Shown one piece after another: positions 1 through 11,218 of a stretch of DNA of 64,000 nt. A model generated the notes under the pieces. That model did no database searches, was not told the DNA's origin, and was given only the letters and a program-made list of their open reading frames with translations. Numbering within the stretch: position 1 is the stretch's first letter; every line of letters starts with the position of its first letter. The position numbers and the translations under genes are program-made. The DNA comes from Dermanyssus gallinae. Lineage: Eukaryota > Arthropoda > Arachnida > Mesostigmata > Dermanyssidae. The DNA is taken from NCBI GenBank assembly GCA_003439945.1, contig QVRM01002067.1, positions 558,001 to 622,000 of the forward strand, given 5' to 3'.

Positions 1-886
1 ACTGGGCTTCCACTGATTGGCATTGCGCAAAAAGGTGACGCCAATTGATGACTGCCAGGGTCGCAGCCATCGCATTATAGTCAGCTTTAAAGAAGTTCAG
101 CGATGGACCTACAATACGCTCTTGTCTTTTTGCAGCAATTTTGAAGGATACGGCAAGATGATCCGATTTTACTGGAGATTCACCCACAGTAATATCAGTG
201 ATTATATCTTCATTATCAGTAAGTAGCAAATCCAGAATATTCTGCCCCCGTGTGGGAACCGTGACAAGTTGCACAAGTCCGGCAGAGCAACAGAATGAGC
301 TGAAGATGTGTTCCTTAGTTTCTGAGGAGAAGTTAAGGCCTCCTGTGGTCCAATCTATTCCAGGTTGATTGTAGTCGCCGGTCAAAATGACGGGCCAGCT
401 AACTTGAACTAAGTCATCTAAAGCGTCGCATAATGTGCGCATTCGTTGCGCTAGCTCGGCGGAAGAACCGGTTGGAGAAAAAAAAGCACATATTACCCGA
501 TGGCACTGATCGGTTCCGCGTAGCACGTCGATGGCGACAACTTCAGCACAAGTATCGCCGATGTCGATGTCGCAACACCCCAGCTCAGGTTTGCAAAGTA
601 TGCATACTCCGCCTCCACAGCGCCCGATACGGTCCTTACGAAATACAGAGTAGCGGCATCCCAGTGACAGCTCTGCCGATGATATGTTTTCTGCAGACGC
701 CCAGGTTTCAGATATGCATATAATGTCCGGAGAGTGCAATAGGCAGTACTGGAGCAGCGAATCACAGGCAAACTGTTTTGTTATACGAGCGGCGTTAAAC
801 GAAGTGCAAGAAACAAAACTAGACGTTAATAGTCCAGAGGTTGGATCAAAGCCGAGAAAGTCGTGGCAATTGAGGTTGACGGGTTG
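1..886 (-). CDS. CR1-like LINE ORF2, endonuclease part (runs off left edge)
   Basis: Reading the minus strand from 886 down to the window edge gives one open frame with no stop. It shows the order of an apurinic-endonuclease (APE) domain: a SETW motif near 730, GDYNQPG near 370, a TRGQNILDLLLTDN block near 235-275 and the catalytic SDHLAV motif near 170. This is the DNA-nicking domain of LINE ORF2, which starts target-primed reverse transcription. The frame is exactly that of ORF1 upstream, from which it is separated only by one TGA at 887-889; no ATG occurs until about 443, inside the domain. The RT domain would lie beyond the left edge. The related plus-strand copy at 3990-5892 begins just where this one stops (both contain an INWR-FF motif), so both probably belong to one family. 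Endonuclease identity is confident; CR1 assignment is inference. Confidence 0.75.
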
Positions 887-1945
887 TCAGGCTTCAGCGG
901 GAAATGTCTCTATCACATTGACATTGCCCTTGTCACGGTAGTCAATCACGAGTGTTCCCGTGTGCCACAAAGTCTCTCTAAACATATTTGCCGCGTCTAC
1001 CTCAGAGACGTCAACAATAAATGACGAGTAAGAGGCAAACCTAGGTTTGATCTTACGTACTCTAAGAGCCGTTACTCCATTCTTTTTGAGATGCCCGTGT
1101 ACTCTTGATGCTGAAACATTAGAGTCAAGTTTCGAGACGAACACCATGCTGGTCCGTATGTCGGCCCTTACAACGGGCAATAGTATATCTGGCCTGGATT
1201 GAGAACCCGGAGAGCACGATCCCTGGGACTGCTGACTTTTCAGTTCAGAGTCCGCAACGGGATTCTGAGAAGTACTGCCGACATTTAGTACGCGGCGCGT
1301 ATCTCTACGACCACTACGCTCGTTAGCCGTGGCTCGAAAGGTTCCAACATTTCTATTTGGTTGAGCGTTGGTTTTCCGGGGATAGCGTTGTACTTCACGC
1401 TCTTTTTTATTTGTAAATGAAACCCTGGAGTTGGAGCGCACCCTGGGAGTTTGGGATCGGCCAGAGTTGTCTCGCTTGGCCTGTCTTCCGCGATTGTTTG
1501 ACAGGTCAGAGACGACAGCTGTTAAATGCAACAGCTCTTTCTCGAGCTTATTGTTCGTGCACTGGTACGAATTGACCAACGTGCGCAGTGCACGTACTTC
1601 TTTCACAAGTGTGCGCAAGAGCAATTTGTCGTCCACCGCACTTCCATGTGCGTCACCGTCGCCAAGAGACATGCTGTCAACACTGTCCGCATCGTCATCG
1701 GCGGGCGGCTTACAGTTGTGGCATCTAAACTCAGCGAAGCTATCAGTACAATTAACGACATCGTGAGTGGTAACTTGGGTGCATTGAATATGGACTTGAA
1801 GTTCACACTGAGTGCAGCGAATTGTGTTTCTTGTGCCAACACGGAGGTCACAGTTCGGACACTTTCTGGGCTCATGAGTAGCTCTCTTCGAAGAACTGAT
1901 GATGTCATCTTGTGATAGAGCTCGCTTCTGTCGCCTCTGGCCCAT
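887..1945 (-). CDS. CR1-like LINE ORF1 with PHD finger
   Basis: An open frame of 352 codons from the first ATG at 1945; the frame stays open a little further upstream, but only through non-ATG codons. Residues 29-78 carry a C4HC3 zinc pattern (CPNC, CTQC, H, C, CHNC) that fits a PHD-type finger, as seen in ORF1 proteins of CR1-clade LINEs. Residues about 110-145 are Leu-rich with heptad spacing and could form a coiled coil. A Ser/Arg/Lys-rich linker follows. The last 85 residues hold a compact region with 'FVSKLDSNVS' and 'SSFIVDV' motifs, like the C-terminal domain of such ORF1 proteins. The expected role is RNA binding and RNP assembly. It ends in TGA at 887-889, directly in frame with ORF2. 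Confidence 0.75.
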   Translation of the reverse strand: MGQRRQKRALSQDDIISSSKRATHEPRKCPNCDLRVGTRNTIRCTQCELQVHIQCTQVTTHDVVNCTDSFAEFRCHNCKPPADDDADSVDSMSLGDGDAHGSAVDDKLLLRTLVKEVRALRTLVNSYQCTNNKLEKELLHLTAVVSDLSNNRGRQAKRDNSGRSQTPRVRSNSRVSFTNKKEREVQRYPRKTNAQPNRNVGTFRATANERSGRRDTRRVLNVGSTSQNPVADSELKSQQSQGSCSPGSQSRPDILLPVVRADIRTSMVFVSKLDSNVSASRVHGHLKKNGVTALRVRKIKPRFASYSSFIVDVSEVDAANMFRETLWHTGTLVIDYRDKGNVNVIETFPAEA

Positions 1946-1969
1946 CTTCTTGGTGAGTTCACTAGACAA

Positions 1970-2599
1970 GTATCTGTCAAGTAGTTACTAGTCACTCAAT
2001 GAATCGAACAGCAAGTTTACAGCAGAAACAAGGCACAAAAACGCACTCCACAAAGAGAAAGTTCGGGAGCGAGGTAGAAACGCGTCTAGTGTTTACATGA
2101 TCAGCTGATCAACTCTTATCGACACTAAACAAAAATATTAGCGCAAATAACACATAGGCAAAGAAAACAAATTAACCAATGAACGAAAGGGGGAAGCGGC
2201 AGCGGGTACAGCATCGCCAGCAGAGACTACCGCAGAGGCGAGAAACGACGGAAAAACAGCGCTGAAATTGTTACATTCCAACGAAGCAGAAGGACAAAAC
2301 ATTTCGTTTGCAGAAAGACAGCGCAGTTGACCGAGTGGGCAATCACAAAGTATCTTGGCCAGGCAGGCTCAGCGCGCTGAGCGTAGCACGGCTGGTGGCC
2401 AAAACGTTAGATTAACTTACACAATTTGTTCATCGACAGTTAAAGTTTTGCGAAGGCGGTATTTGTGCAGGGTACAGCAAGAATGAATTCTGGCCTAACA
2501 GTATTGTTTCATTATAGGGCTAACTAAATCAAAATAGTTATAGAACAATTTATAGTGTCTGGCAATACGGCTGCTTGTAAGTGACTAAAGGGTTCAAAA
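1970..2599. other. No gene recognised; probable LINE 5' region
   Basis: This stretch lies upstream of the minus-strand ORF1. It has no long open frame, no RNA gene and no clear repeat. The part next to ORF1 may be the 5' UTR of the CR1-like element, but no element boundary or target-site duplication was seen. Confidence 0.4.
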
Positions 2600-3440
2600 G
2601 GTACGGACGCGGAGACTACCAGGTCACTCCGGTTGCTTCTATGGAACTGTGAGGGACTCAGAAGAGCAATTGACCTTGCGCCGGTTTACATGCTCACGCA
2701 AGTCGACATTGCAGACCTAATGGAAACTTACCAGCAAAAACAATTGTATATCGATAATATACGAAGGCTTCACCAGCCGGTAGTTATTCTTGCAGGAGGT
2801 CGTAGGTAGATTATCAATCTAGCGACCACGGCTACAGACATGAAGGTATATTGCAGGCGCAATGAATGAAAATAAACGGTAAGAAAGAATATAGTGTTTT
2901 CTACCTCTCCCAAATTCTAATTTGACAGAGGTCGCTGTAACGATGAGTTCTGTCTTGTGTGAGTCAGCCACGAACAGCAAACGAGTCACCTGGCGCCGTA
3001 TCTGCGACACGGTACGCTTGGCTGCAATAATTGAGCACCCGCTCACATTGGAACCGAAGACTAAGAATCTGCCCTTTGAGCAATGCCTTCGACAATGGCA
3101 TCTCGAGGTCTCCTAGAAGACATTTCAACAGGCAAATCTGGCTGCTTTCTTCTGAGTGTGATTTCAAGCCTCATTAATCAGCACATTTTACTGTTACAGG
3201 GTGAGCATGACGTGTAGCCAGTAGGCTAATATGTGGGAACCCTGCAAGGGGACCTACTGAGCTGAGCCTCCTCGACTCTGCTGCAAAATTCAGAAGAGTG
3301 TCGATTGGCTACCAGAGACGTTATTCTTAGAAATTTGTCAACTCTTTCCAGTACCTGGGCCTTTGCTTTTATCATACCGAGACGACCTTCAGCGCGCACA
3401 TAGTCGAGACAGTGCGAATAGGTCGTTCGACGACTGACGC
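2600..3440 (+). mobile_element. Degraded family D LINE fragment, internally deleted
   Basis: Conceptual translation gives short blocks collinear with the better copy at 52190-55270. At 2620-2815 there is the endonuclease start (LRLLLWNCEGLR, then a TETY-like motif). At about 3015-3085 there is an EHPLTLE block from the linker. At 3095-3260 come an RDLLEDIS/LLSVISS block and a GTLQGD motif B relic. At 3325-3420 comes the FVNSFQYLGL thumb region. Stops, frameshifts and large deletions separate the blocks, so this is a dead relic. Confidence 0.7.
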
Positions 3441-3565
3441 TAATAGCATTTTTTTTACCTCAAGAGTTGTGCAATGATATTGTATTGACTTGACAAAGTA
3501 TAGAGACACCTCACTTGGGAAAACCTTAATTTGCTTGAAATGTAGTGCGTATATTTGCATATATA

Positions 3566-3772
3566 TTTTTTTATGAAGGAGAGGCTAAATGCTTTAGGCA
3601 CTAACGCATTAGGGTAAGTAGATGAAAACGCAGTCTTATGCAGTATGGAACGCCGTTGGTCAGACATTAATCCCCCCTTAAGCTTCACTCTATCAGCCCG
3701 ACTCTTCTTCTAACAGTTCTACGGGCCGACAGGAGTGTTGAGTATCCTCCGGATCAATTGGCCACTATAAAA
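3566..3772 (-). mobile_element. 3' end of family B (R1-like) LINE, 5'-truncated
   Basis: A short poly(T) run follows a small TA-rich stretch, then sequence similar to 18587-18830 and 42399-42640. On the minus strand this is a 3' UTR plus poly(A) tail. The copy contains the 3' UTR stem-loop (arms 3690-3700 and 3722-3732), whose arms changed together relative to the other copies. No coding sequence remains. Confidence 0.65.
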
Positions 3773-3974
3773 ATTATTCTATTCTGTTCTCTCTGTCGCA
3801 AATCTGCCTCGACTGAGTCGCTCCAGGTGCCCCTTTGTAACCAGTACCTCCTATATCCCTTCAGCCCTACAATCCAGTTAGAGGTGGTGCCTTTGTAAAT
3901 GAATTACACAAATTGTGAAATCTGCTGAGTAGGCAAGTCTAGAGGGTTCATAGAGTTTAGGCCTGAGCAATTAA

Positions 3975-4832
3975 ATGCTGTGTGATTTTCACTTTCAACA
4001 AATGAATATCGAGCTAATGGCCAACCACCTCAACCTCATCAATTGGAGGGCGTTCTTTTTAGACAGTTATGATGCCAACGAGATGTACAACAAGTTCGCG
4101 CGGTGTTGTCGTTTTCTGATCGAAGCCTTCACCCCTCTTGTGGCCGACAAGAAGCTCATAAAACTGCGCTCATATGTAGCCCGACTCGAGCGAACAATCT
4201 CCTCGCACTCTAACTCTGCCTCGTCCTCTAAATATCATCGAAAACTCATGAAAGCAACAAAGCGCCTCCGCATACTGACCGAGATGAACATAAGCGTCAA
4301 GGACAGCCAGTCCCTCTTCCGCTACGCGAACTCGCGCCTTACAAGCAACGAGTCCCCACTAACTCTGGAATCAACCGCACACTCGGCATCGACAGATGAA
4401 GAGAAGGTTGAGCTACCAGCAGCTCATTTCTCATCTTTGTTCAACCCGGTTTCTGTAACCCCCGCCCCACCCATGTCGACATCTTATTTTCCTACGTACT
4501 ACAGTGACTCTCTTATTGATTTTAATGAATATGACATATACATGCAGTTTTTATCTCTGAAACCCAAATGCAGCCATACACCCGATGGCATCCCACCTAT
4601 ATTTTTTAAAAAGCTAGCTATCTTTTTAGCGGAGCCACTAAAGCCTATTTTTGAACGGTCATACAACGACGCCTTAGTTCCAGACATTTTCAAACAGAGT
4701 ATCGTCACACCGATACATAAAATAGGACCCAAAAAGCGCATTGAGAATTATCGCCCTGTGGCTCAGTGCTCCATTGTCTGCTCAATTTTTGAAAGGATTT
4801 TAGTCAAACACATCACCAACAAAAGACTTTGA
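3975..4832 (+). pseudogene. CR1-like ORF2: linker and RT fingers
   Basis: The frame carries the Arg/Lys-rich linker between endonuclease and RT, then RT motifs: TPDGIPPIFFKKL near 4580, SIVTPIHKIG near 4700 and ENYRPVA near 4745. It stops at 4830-4832 just after HITNKRL. The next block, in another frame, resumes at DCIYFDQKSAFDRVDH, so the segment normally carrying the HGF/GR motif is missing. The first codons (3975-3989) may lie outside the element. Confidence 0.75.
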
Positions 4833-5892
4833 TTGTATATATTTTGACCAGAAGAGTGCCTTTGACAGGGTTGATCATAGGCTTCTTATTGACAAGATGA
4901 AGACGCTCCAGGTCCACTTACAGACTCGTAAATGGCTTGCCGCTTTTCTGGACAATCGCTCGTCCCGAGTAAAATGCGGGGAAGCTCTTAGTGAGCCACG
5001 GATGGCTCCATCCGGCGTCCCACAGGGGAGCTGCGTCTCTCCTTTGCTGTACACCGTATTTGGTTTAGATTTAAAATTATACATCTCGTCGGGTGTCAAA
5101 TACCTATTGTACGCTGACGATCTAAAGATATACGCTCCCTTGGACTCTCCCTCAGCGCACACTGCTCTACAGTCTGCTGTCGATGGCATCTGCCGCTGGT
5201 GCATCGACAATGGGATGGAGCTATCCGTTTCAAAATGCCTCGTTGTGAAACATGGCTTTTTTGATCTGGAGTGCAAGCTTAACGGGTCAATATTGCCCAC
5301 CGCTAATGTTGCACGAGACCTCGGTGTTTTAATATTAACGGATCTTACATTTTCTGCACATTTACGAGAACTAGTCAAATCAACATCTATACTTGTGAAC
5401 ATTCTGTTTCGTTGTTTTATCATCAAGGGCCCAAATGTGTATATTCGTTTGTATAAAGCAATTGTGGTATCTAAACTTTTATATTGCTCACCCGTCTGGA
5501 GCCCACACCTGTGCAAGCACATCTCCATGATCGAAGGCGTTCAGAGAAGATTCCTAAAAAAGCTCTGTAGAAGATGTGGTATCGAGTTGAATGCTGTTAA
5601 CCTTCCGTCGCTGTCGATTTTACTGAAGAAAAACGACACGCGTGCGCTAGCGCAACTTGCAAGTGCTGATCTTATCGACCGTTTTTTCAATGTGACATTG
5701 AACAATCGTAGAAGTCAAGTAATGTTTTTACCGAAATGTATTGCAAAACTCGAAACAATCAATAATCAGTTCGCTTGGCGTGTAGCCAGAAAATCGCACA
5801 ACAAGGCGACTCCGTGGGCGTCATTGCCTACCTAGTCTCCTTTTCCGCCCTTTATTCGGCAAATAAAGGCGCTTTTTATTCTATTCTATTCC
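3990..5892 (+). mobile_element. CR1-like LINE, 5'-truncated ORF2 with 3' end
   Basis: The element starts in the endonuclease-RT linker (NLINWRAFF) and runs through RT to the stop at 5833-5835. A short 3' UTR follows, ending in an AATAAAGGCGC block and a TTCTA-type repeat at about 5866-5892. A repetitive 3' terminus without poly(A) is typical of CR1-like LINEs. It is broken inside the RT domain at 4832. 5' truncation is the normal outcome of incomplete reverse transcription. Confidence 0.8.
4834..5835 (+). pseudogene. CR1-like ORF2: RT palm, thumb and C-terminus
   Basis: This frame continues RT after the deletion: motif A in IYFDQKSAFDRVDH near 4840-4880, motif B in SGVPQGSCVSPLL near 5010, and the catalytic YADD at 5110-5121. 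The thumb follows (ARDLGVLI near 5315) and a C-terminal region ending ATPWASLPT. All three palm motifs look intact, but without the upstream finger segment the protein cannot be complete. The first ATG in frame is at 4897, inside RT, so it is not a true start. Confidence 0.75.
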
Positions 5893-5949
5893 AAAAATTG
5901 TAAGGCCACGGTTATATAAATTTGTGTTCGTTTTAGCACATTTTTTAGC

Positions 5950-6650
5950 TGTTGTGACCCCTTAGACGCTTTGAACCACTGGTGCGCCAAGCTATGCTAT
6001 AGAATCAACGGCCGACATGCTAAGCCGCCTGCGCCCTGCTTTACTTGGTCCGTGAACATTAAGGAGAATATTAGCTGTCATGTTTGCTACCTTTGCTTTT
6101 TTCAGAGCGTTTCTAACATGATGCATACCCTCATTCCTCTATCCAGATGCAGACCGAAATACCTGGCTGCACTGACCATCCTTTTCTGAGCCTCATTCAG
6201 GACGAGGTCGATGGATCGTACTTGTTTCTTTCATGCCAACAGGATACTCTCACTTCTCTCCGGAGCAAGAGCCAACCCGGCCTCCTTCATTTATTCCTCT
6301 ATAACTTTCAGGGCTTTATTAGCCTATAATTCGATCTCCGTGGTTGTCTCCGCCTGCACTCTCACAGCCAAGTCGCCTGCGTATGCTATAAGCTCCACTT
6401 CTACAGGAAGGCTAGGTTATCGAAGCACATCGTCGGACGCTATGTTCCACAGTTGTGGCTCTAGGGTGAAACCCTGCGGGACACCTGCCGTCATAGGCAT
6501 CGTCTTGCTCTCACGCAGGCTTGATGGCAGGTCGAGTGGAATGGGATTCCAAGCGGTGAATCAGGGGCGTCTGTCAGGGATATTATCCCGTCAACCAAGA
6601 AATGAAACGAACGTCCTGAAGGAGCGCTTACGTACTACATGACGCAATTT
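5950..6650 (-). mobile_element. Degraded R1-like LINE RT fragment (family B relative)
   Basis: Minus-strand translation shows MTAGVPQGF followed by a WNIASDDVLR block near 6400-6500, matching the MTAGVPQGS / WNITYDDVLR region of the copy at 18568-22017. Nearer 5960-6160 a FGLHLDRG block and a SLAHQW block match its thumb (YLGVILDKG) and the region beyond. The catalytic YADD region is destroyed by frameshifts. Confidence 0.6.
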
Positions 6651-7285
6651 CTGACAGGACACGGCAATTTTCAGATCAGAAATCTGCATAGGACACAAAA
6701 GGCGATTTCAGTGGCCTACTTCCAATGCATAATGTGAGCCGATGACGACGCCTTCCACACTAGCAGTCTGTGAGGCACTGCAGGCGACTAGGGATAGGTT
6801 GACAGACGCAGGGCTCAAGGAGCTCCTCCGAGAAGGTATGCAAGGATTCGCAAGCTACAATGCGGTTTGGGCAAAAACACTTTACTGAGAGAGGTTACTG
6901 AGAGACAAGACTAATCTGAAAACAGAACGGCTTCGGCGACTCTCCAGACAGCAGGAAAACGACACTGCCTACAGAAGACCGGGTTATTATGTTATAGCGC
7001 AAAGCGTGTATGATGAGGTGGGGAACCGGGGGCCGCTTAATCCGCCACAGCTCCTGTCAGTCCGTAGCACTATTAAAAGAAGATCCGGGTTGACGGAGTG
7101 TGGTAGCTTAACAGGGGAGGCGTGTTTAGTGGCTATGAGTCTTGACGAAATAATATCCAGCCGTCGAAGCCGACTCCCACACTGCGCAGGTAGGTTACTA
7201 GGCTGGTCTCGTGCTGATCGTCGCCGCAAACGGATGTCCCCTCTCCGCTCTGCGGCACTTTTGGTCTACTATACTTTACTGTTTT
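6651..7285. other. No gene recognised
   Basis: Short open frames exist on both strands but none has a recognisable domain. The sequence lies between two R1-like fragments and may be decayed transposon. Confidence 0.4.
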
Positions 7286-7388
7286 GTTGACATCTGTGCT
7301 AGGTGATGTGATCTGTGCGCTTTGACATACGTGATGTAAACTGTGCGTTTTGACACCCGTGGTGTGATCTGTGCAATTTGACACCGCG
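7286..7388 (+). repeat. 28-bp minisatellite, about 3.5 copies
   Basis: Units at 7321-7348 and 7349-7376 are 28 bp each and share TTTGACA...GTG.TGT...CTGTGC. A diverged unit precedes them and a partial unit (TTTGACACCGCG) follows. The partial unit runs into the hairpin at 7384-7436. Confidence 0.75.
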
Positions 7389-7436
7389 TCTGTTGCGCCT
7401 CGCCTACCCGGCGAGGCGCAGGCCAGACAGACGCGG
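7384..7436. repeat. Two-tier perfect inverted repeat (strong hairpin)
   Basis: Outer arms CCGCGTCTGT (7384-7393) and ACAGACGCGG (7427-7436) pair over 10 bp. Inner arms GCGCCTCGCC (7395-7404) and GGCGAGGCGC (7410-7419) pair over 10 bp around a 5-nt loop. A small bulge on the right separates the tiers. The GC-rich structure is unlike its surroundings. It could be a transposon end or a recombination hotspot; no gene is associated. Confidence 0.75.
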
Positions 7437-7719
7437 CAACGCTGCTACTGTTTCCCTCTCAGTAACTTTGACAGCGAACGGCTATAGATATTGCCTTGCT
7501 GTTTCACCACAACAGGAGACTTGCCCAAACGCAGCATAGTCTAAGCCTTCGAGCTCATCTGGCCGACAATGCACAGGTGGAGTCAGACGTGAGCGGCCTC
7601 GTTAAGCATGGTGACGGTGACGTCATTATTCGATTACGTGGCATCACCCATGAACTTGGAGCTCAGTCGGCCGACAGCATCAGCGAGGCAACCGGCTATA
7701 GCGGCCATTGCTACAGACT

Positions 7720-8200
7720 GTAACCTACGACGACGTGCTGCGGCTGAAAACCCTCCCCATCGGTGTTAGCCTCCTTGCTTACGCTTACGACTTCGTCCTA
7801 ACCCTTCAGGTTTGCACCTTGGATCTGCTGCAGAACGAGCAAACGAGGCACTTGCCGACGTCGCCCGCTGGATGCAAGTGGCGGGGCTTGTTCTCGCCCC
7901 TGCCAAGAGCGAGACGATAATCTTGGTGGATTGGAGAAGATGCCTCGCCATACACATCCGCCTAAAAGGCCAGGAAATCGCATTTGTCAGCAACGCAAGC
8001 CACCTCCGGGTTACCCCTTCCAGGGGTCTCCGTGGTTCTGAGCACGTGCTGCAGACGACGAAGAAGGGAACGAAAACAGCCAATGACTTCGCACGCCGCA
8101 CATATGGCCGGCGGCAGCTGAGAAGACGAATCAATATGTCCGCGGCCACGTTGGACCAAACGAACTGTGCATATAAACACAACTCTCAGTCATTATCCGC
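7720..8200 (+). mobile_element. Degraded R1-like LINE RT fragment
   Basis: Plus-strand blocks TYDDVLR (7726-7746) and VSLLAYA (near 7764), then WMQVAGLVLAPAKSE (near 7870) and GLRGSEHVL (near 8030), match in order the palm-to-thumb region of the family B RT. Two frames are used and the YADD motif is altered. It abuts a family C element in the same orientation. Confidence 0.65.
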
Positions 8201-8224
8201 AACAATCTTTGCGAATTCCACCGA

Positions 8225-9955
8225 AATATGCGTCTGTCAGGCGTGATTGCCACATCTCACTCCCGCGTCTCGACCCTTAAACCATTTAAGAATGATATTG
8301 TGCGCCAGTCTATTATTAAACTCTCCGAAGGAGATGTTTCTGGCGCCGCCAGACTTATTGTGTCTACAGATACCATAACGCCTGGCATTGACTGTATAGA
8401 GGCCTTGCGAGAGCAACACCCACAAGCTCCCGAAAACCTGGAATGACCGACACTCACCAGAATCCTTAGAGCTTCTCCAAGAGCTTCGCCGCAGGGCTAG
8501 ACTCTATAAGACCCCGGTTGTTAGTGGACCTTTCTTCCTCGTCTCTCGAAGACGTCGCTGCTAGCCTGCTCTCCGCATTGGCAAAGGTTGCTGACATTCT
8601 TGTTTGGGGCAATTCCCCTTCTGGCCTCCAACCGTTGATTTTTGGTGCAAGATTATTTGCCCTTAAGAAAAAGGACGGATCGGTACGTCCCATTGCATGT
8701 TCGTCTTCGCTACGCAGGCTCGCCGCGAAAATCGGATGCAACCACAACAAAGCCGTTATTTCTCACGCAACTGGTGCACATCAACTAGGATTCGCGACGC
8801 CGGCTAGGACCGAAGTAGCCATTCACGCAACCCGGGCCTTCCTCGACTCACGCAAACCCCCCGGGGTTTTCGTAAAGCTCGATTTTAAAAGAGCTTTTAA
8901 CAACATAAGACGCGATCACCCGATTAAGGCCGTTGCACCCCACGCCCCTCATCTATTAAACCACGTCGGACTGGCATATAGGCATTCTTCCCATCTGTCC
9001 TGCCCGAGCATGTAATTTCGTCCGCCACCGGACTGCAGCAGGGAGATCCCTTTGCACCACCTCTGTTTTGTCTGGGTATCAAGGATCTGGTGGATTCCTT
9101 CAGGAGCCCGCTGAACCTCTGGTACCTTGACGATGGTCTGTAAGGAGGGAACGTTTGCACAGTAGCCAATGATATTCGACGGGTCCTTAACTTCAGCAGC
9201 AATCGAGCGCTAGAGATTGAAACTAGAAAATGCCGCTGCTCGTGTTCCTCTTCTGGGAGCACACCGGGGACTTTTCTTACTCAGGTCTTCTTTCTCGTCC
9301 TCACGACTCATCCACCTTCTTCGAGAGGCCGACCTATCTAGCCAAGCCGATGTGTTGCAAAGGCTCAACGATTTGACACTGTCTACCCTCAAGTCCCTGC
9401 TGAACACATTTCTACCACCCAGCGCACGAAAACAGGCATTACTACCTGTTTCTAAAGGAGGCCTTGGTGTACCAAATTTACTGACCCTGGCCGGGCCTGC
9501 TATAGTGTCATCAACAGGGCAATCCCCTTTTTAGATACAGCGGGAGTCGGCCAGTTTAAGAACCGCTTTGCTTATCTTTCAAAGAACCTTGAGGCGCGGT
9601 GCGGAGGTAAGCCTGAAAACGTACTATCCCAGCGTGACTGGAGTGCCCCTTTGCACGATGAAGTACAACGACGTCTATTTAACGAAGCGGCCGACGACAC
9701 GACAAGGGCTCGTCTAAACGCCGTATCCGCCAAGGACTCAGGTGCCTGGTTACACGCTTTTTCCAGTGCCCCCATAGGCACCCTTCTTGATGATAAGACG
9801 ATTCGCATAGCAGTAGGCCTACGCCTAGGGGCAGACATAGCAACCCCTCATCGGTGTCAATGCGGTCACCCCGTCGACAAACTAGGACATCACGGACTAT
9901 CGTGCATCATTAGCGCAGGACGACGATCAAGACTTGCTCGTTCTGAATGGACCGT
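8225..9955 (+). pseudogene. Family C LINE (RT + CCHC), plus-strand copy truncated at both ends
   Basis: The copy starts at an IIKLSEGDVSGAARL block near 8305. RT follows: FGARLFALKKKDGSVRPI near 8640, QLGFATP near 8780, motif A FVKLDFKRAFNNIRRD near 8870, motif B LQQGDPFAPPLFC near 9035 and the catalytic box as YLDD at 9123-9134. Then come SKGGLGVPNL (near 9450), SGAWLHAFSS (near 9740) and a CxC...HHGLSC zinc motif (9850-9910). It breaks off before the nuclease block present in the copies at 10010 and 26080. At least three frameshifts or stops make it inactive. It faces another family C copy tail to tail. Confidence 0.7.
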
Positions 9956-10129
9956 TGAACTGCAAAAGCAAAGTCTAAAGTACTGTTGATTGCGTCATTC
10001 TACTTAATTTTGTAATAATAATCGGTATTTATTTATATAACTTTGCTATGTTAGCACTTTGGAGTGGACAATTGTCTCCACGCAAACGTGTGATTACGGG
10101 TTCTCTAACCCGGGGTTAGCCCAGTTTAG

Positions 10130-11192
10130 CAATGTATCCGAACAGACGCTGCATTTCGTCGTTGAATGTCGAGCGACAGCCTCTGACGCAAGAATTCGGA
10201 TGCTCTCGAGTCTCCTGTCGAAAGATTAAGGCTTCTGCCTACGCGTTAACTCAGTTTGAGCGTAAGGGGACCTGCAGTTCCCAAAGTCACGCCAACGGAC
10301 AAAATTCGTGCGGATAATCCACACTGGAATATTTTCTGCATTTGTTAGCCTCAGCTAACCTGGAAGCATGACCTGCTCGGTCCGCACCTGCACCGACCAT
10401 CGAAGGGGCTAATGAGTCGGTTACAGTTGCGTCCCAAACAAGCATGCGGCCACGCTCAAAGGGCGTTAAAGTCAGGCCGTCAGGCCTTTTTCCGTCATCC
10501 GTCGATAGACCTGGGGGCTCTAAAACACACGGGAAGCCGGCAGATCGAAGTGCGCGACTAAAGATGTCGTTTAGAGCGGAGTGACGTGCTCGTCGGCCTG
10601 CACTTAACGCGCATGACAGGCCATGATGGGCCAACGCATCCACAAAATCACCACAACAACATCGGTGGGGCACGACTAGGTCAACACCAAGCCGCAGCCC
10701 TGCGCTTATGCGCGTGGTCTCGTCGTTCAACAGAGTCCCAATTCGCGGACATGGTAGGGCGTGTAGCCAAGCCCCAGCCCCTTGACTGCTAATAGCTCGA
10801 AGCCTGGCTTTATCAGCAAAAGAAGGCGCTCTATTAATCAGGTTTGCTAGTCGCTGTTCTTGTAGAGGAATTGTTAAATTGCCCTGGTTAGCCCTATCGT
10901 CGGGAGGAGAATCAAATAACAACGACAATTCGCTGGCCAGTCTTTGGAGTTAACCATTATAGGCGTCCCACCCATCACTGTCCAATAATGCTTTAACCCT
11001 GTCCGCCGCCTGGGTCAATGACGACACGATTGCAGGTCCTGCCATCATGACCGCGTCGGGCACACCTAGGCCGCCTAAAGAAACTGGGAGCATTACCTGT
11101 TCCCTTGCCGCAGCGGTCAGCTTAAGATTTAGTATGGTCTCTAAAATGTCTAAGCTAAGTCTATTAAATGGCTGTAAAAGCTCTCGTGACAA
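10130..11192 (-). pseudogene. Family C ORF2 C-terminus: CCHC plus restriction-like endonuclease
   Basis: Frame 10950-11192 holds the end of RT (SLGGLGVPDAV). Frame 10287-10928 holds AGAWLHALPCP, then CCCGDFVDALAHHGLSC, a CCHC-like zinc motif. It is followed by KRPDGLTLTPF...VWDATVTD and a Lys..KY-type block (NKCRKYSS). PD, a later D, and K..Y in this order fit the PD-(D/E)xK restriction-like endonuclease (RLE) of R2/R4-type LINEs. After a frameshift the end QRLSLDIQRRNAASV lies near 10150-10200, matching the end of the copy at 40850. The RLE call is inferred from motif order only. Confidence 0.6.
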
Positions 11193-11218
11193 AAACAGAT
11201 TGCAACCTCTAACAGGTG

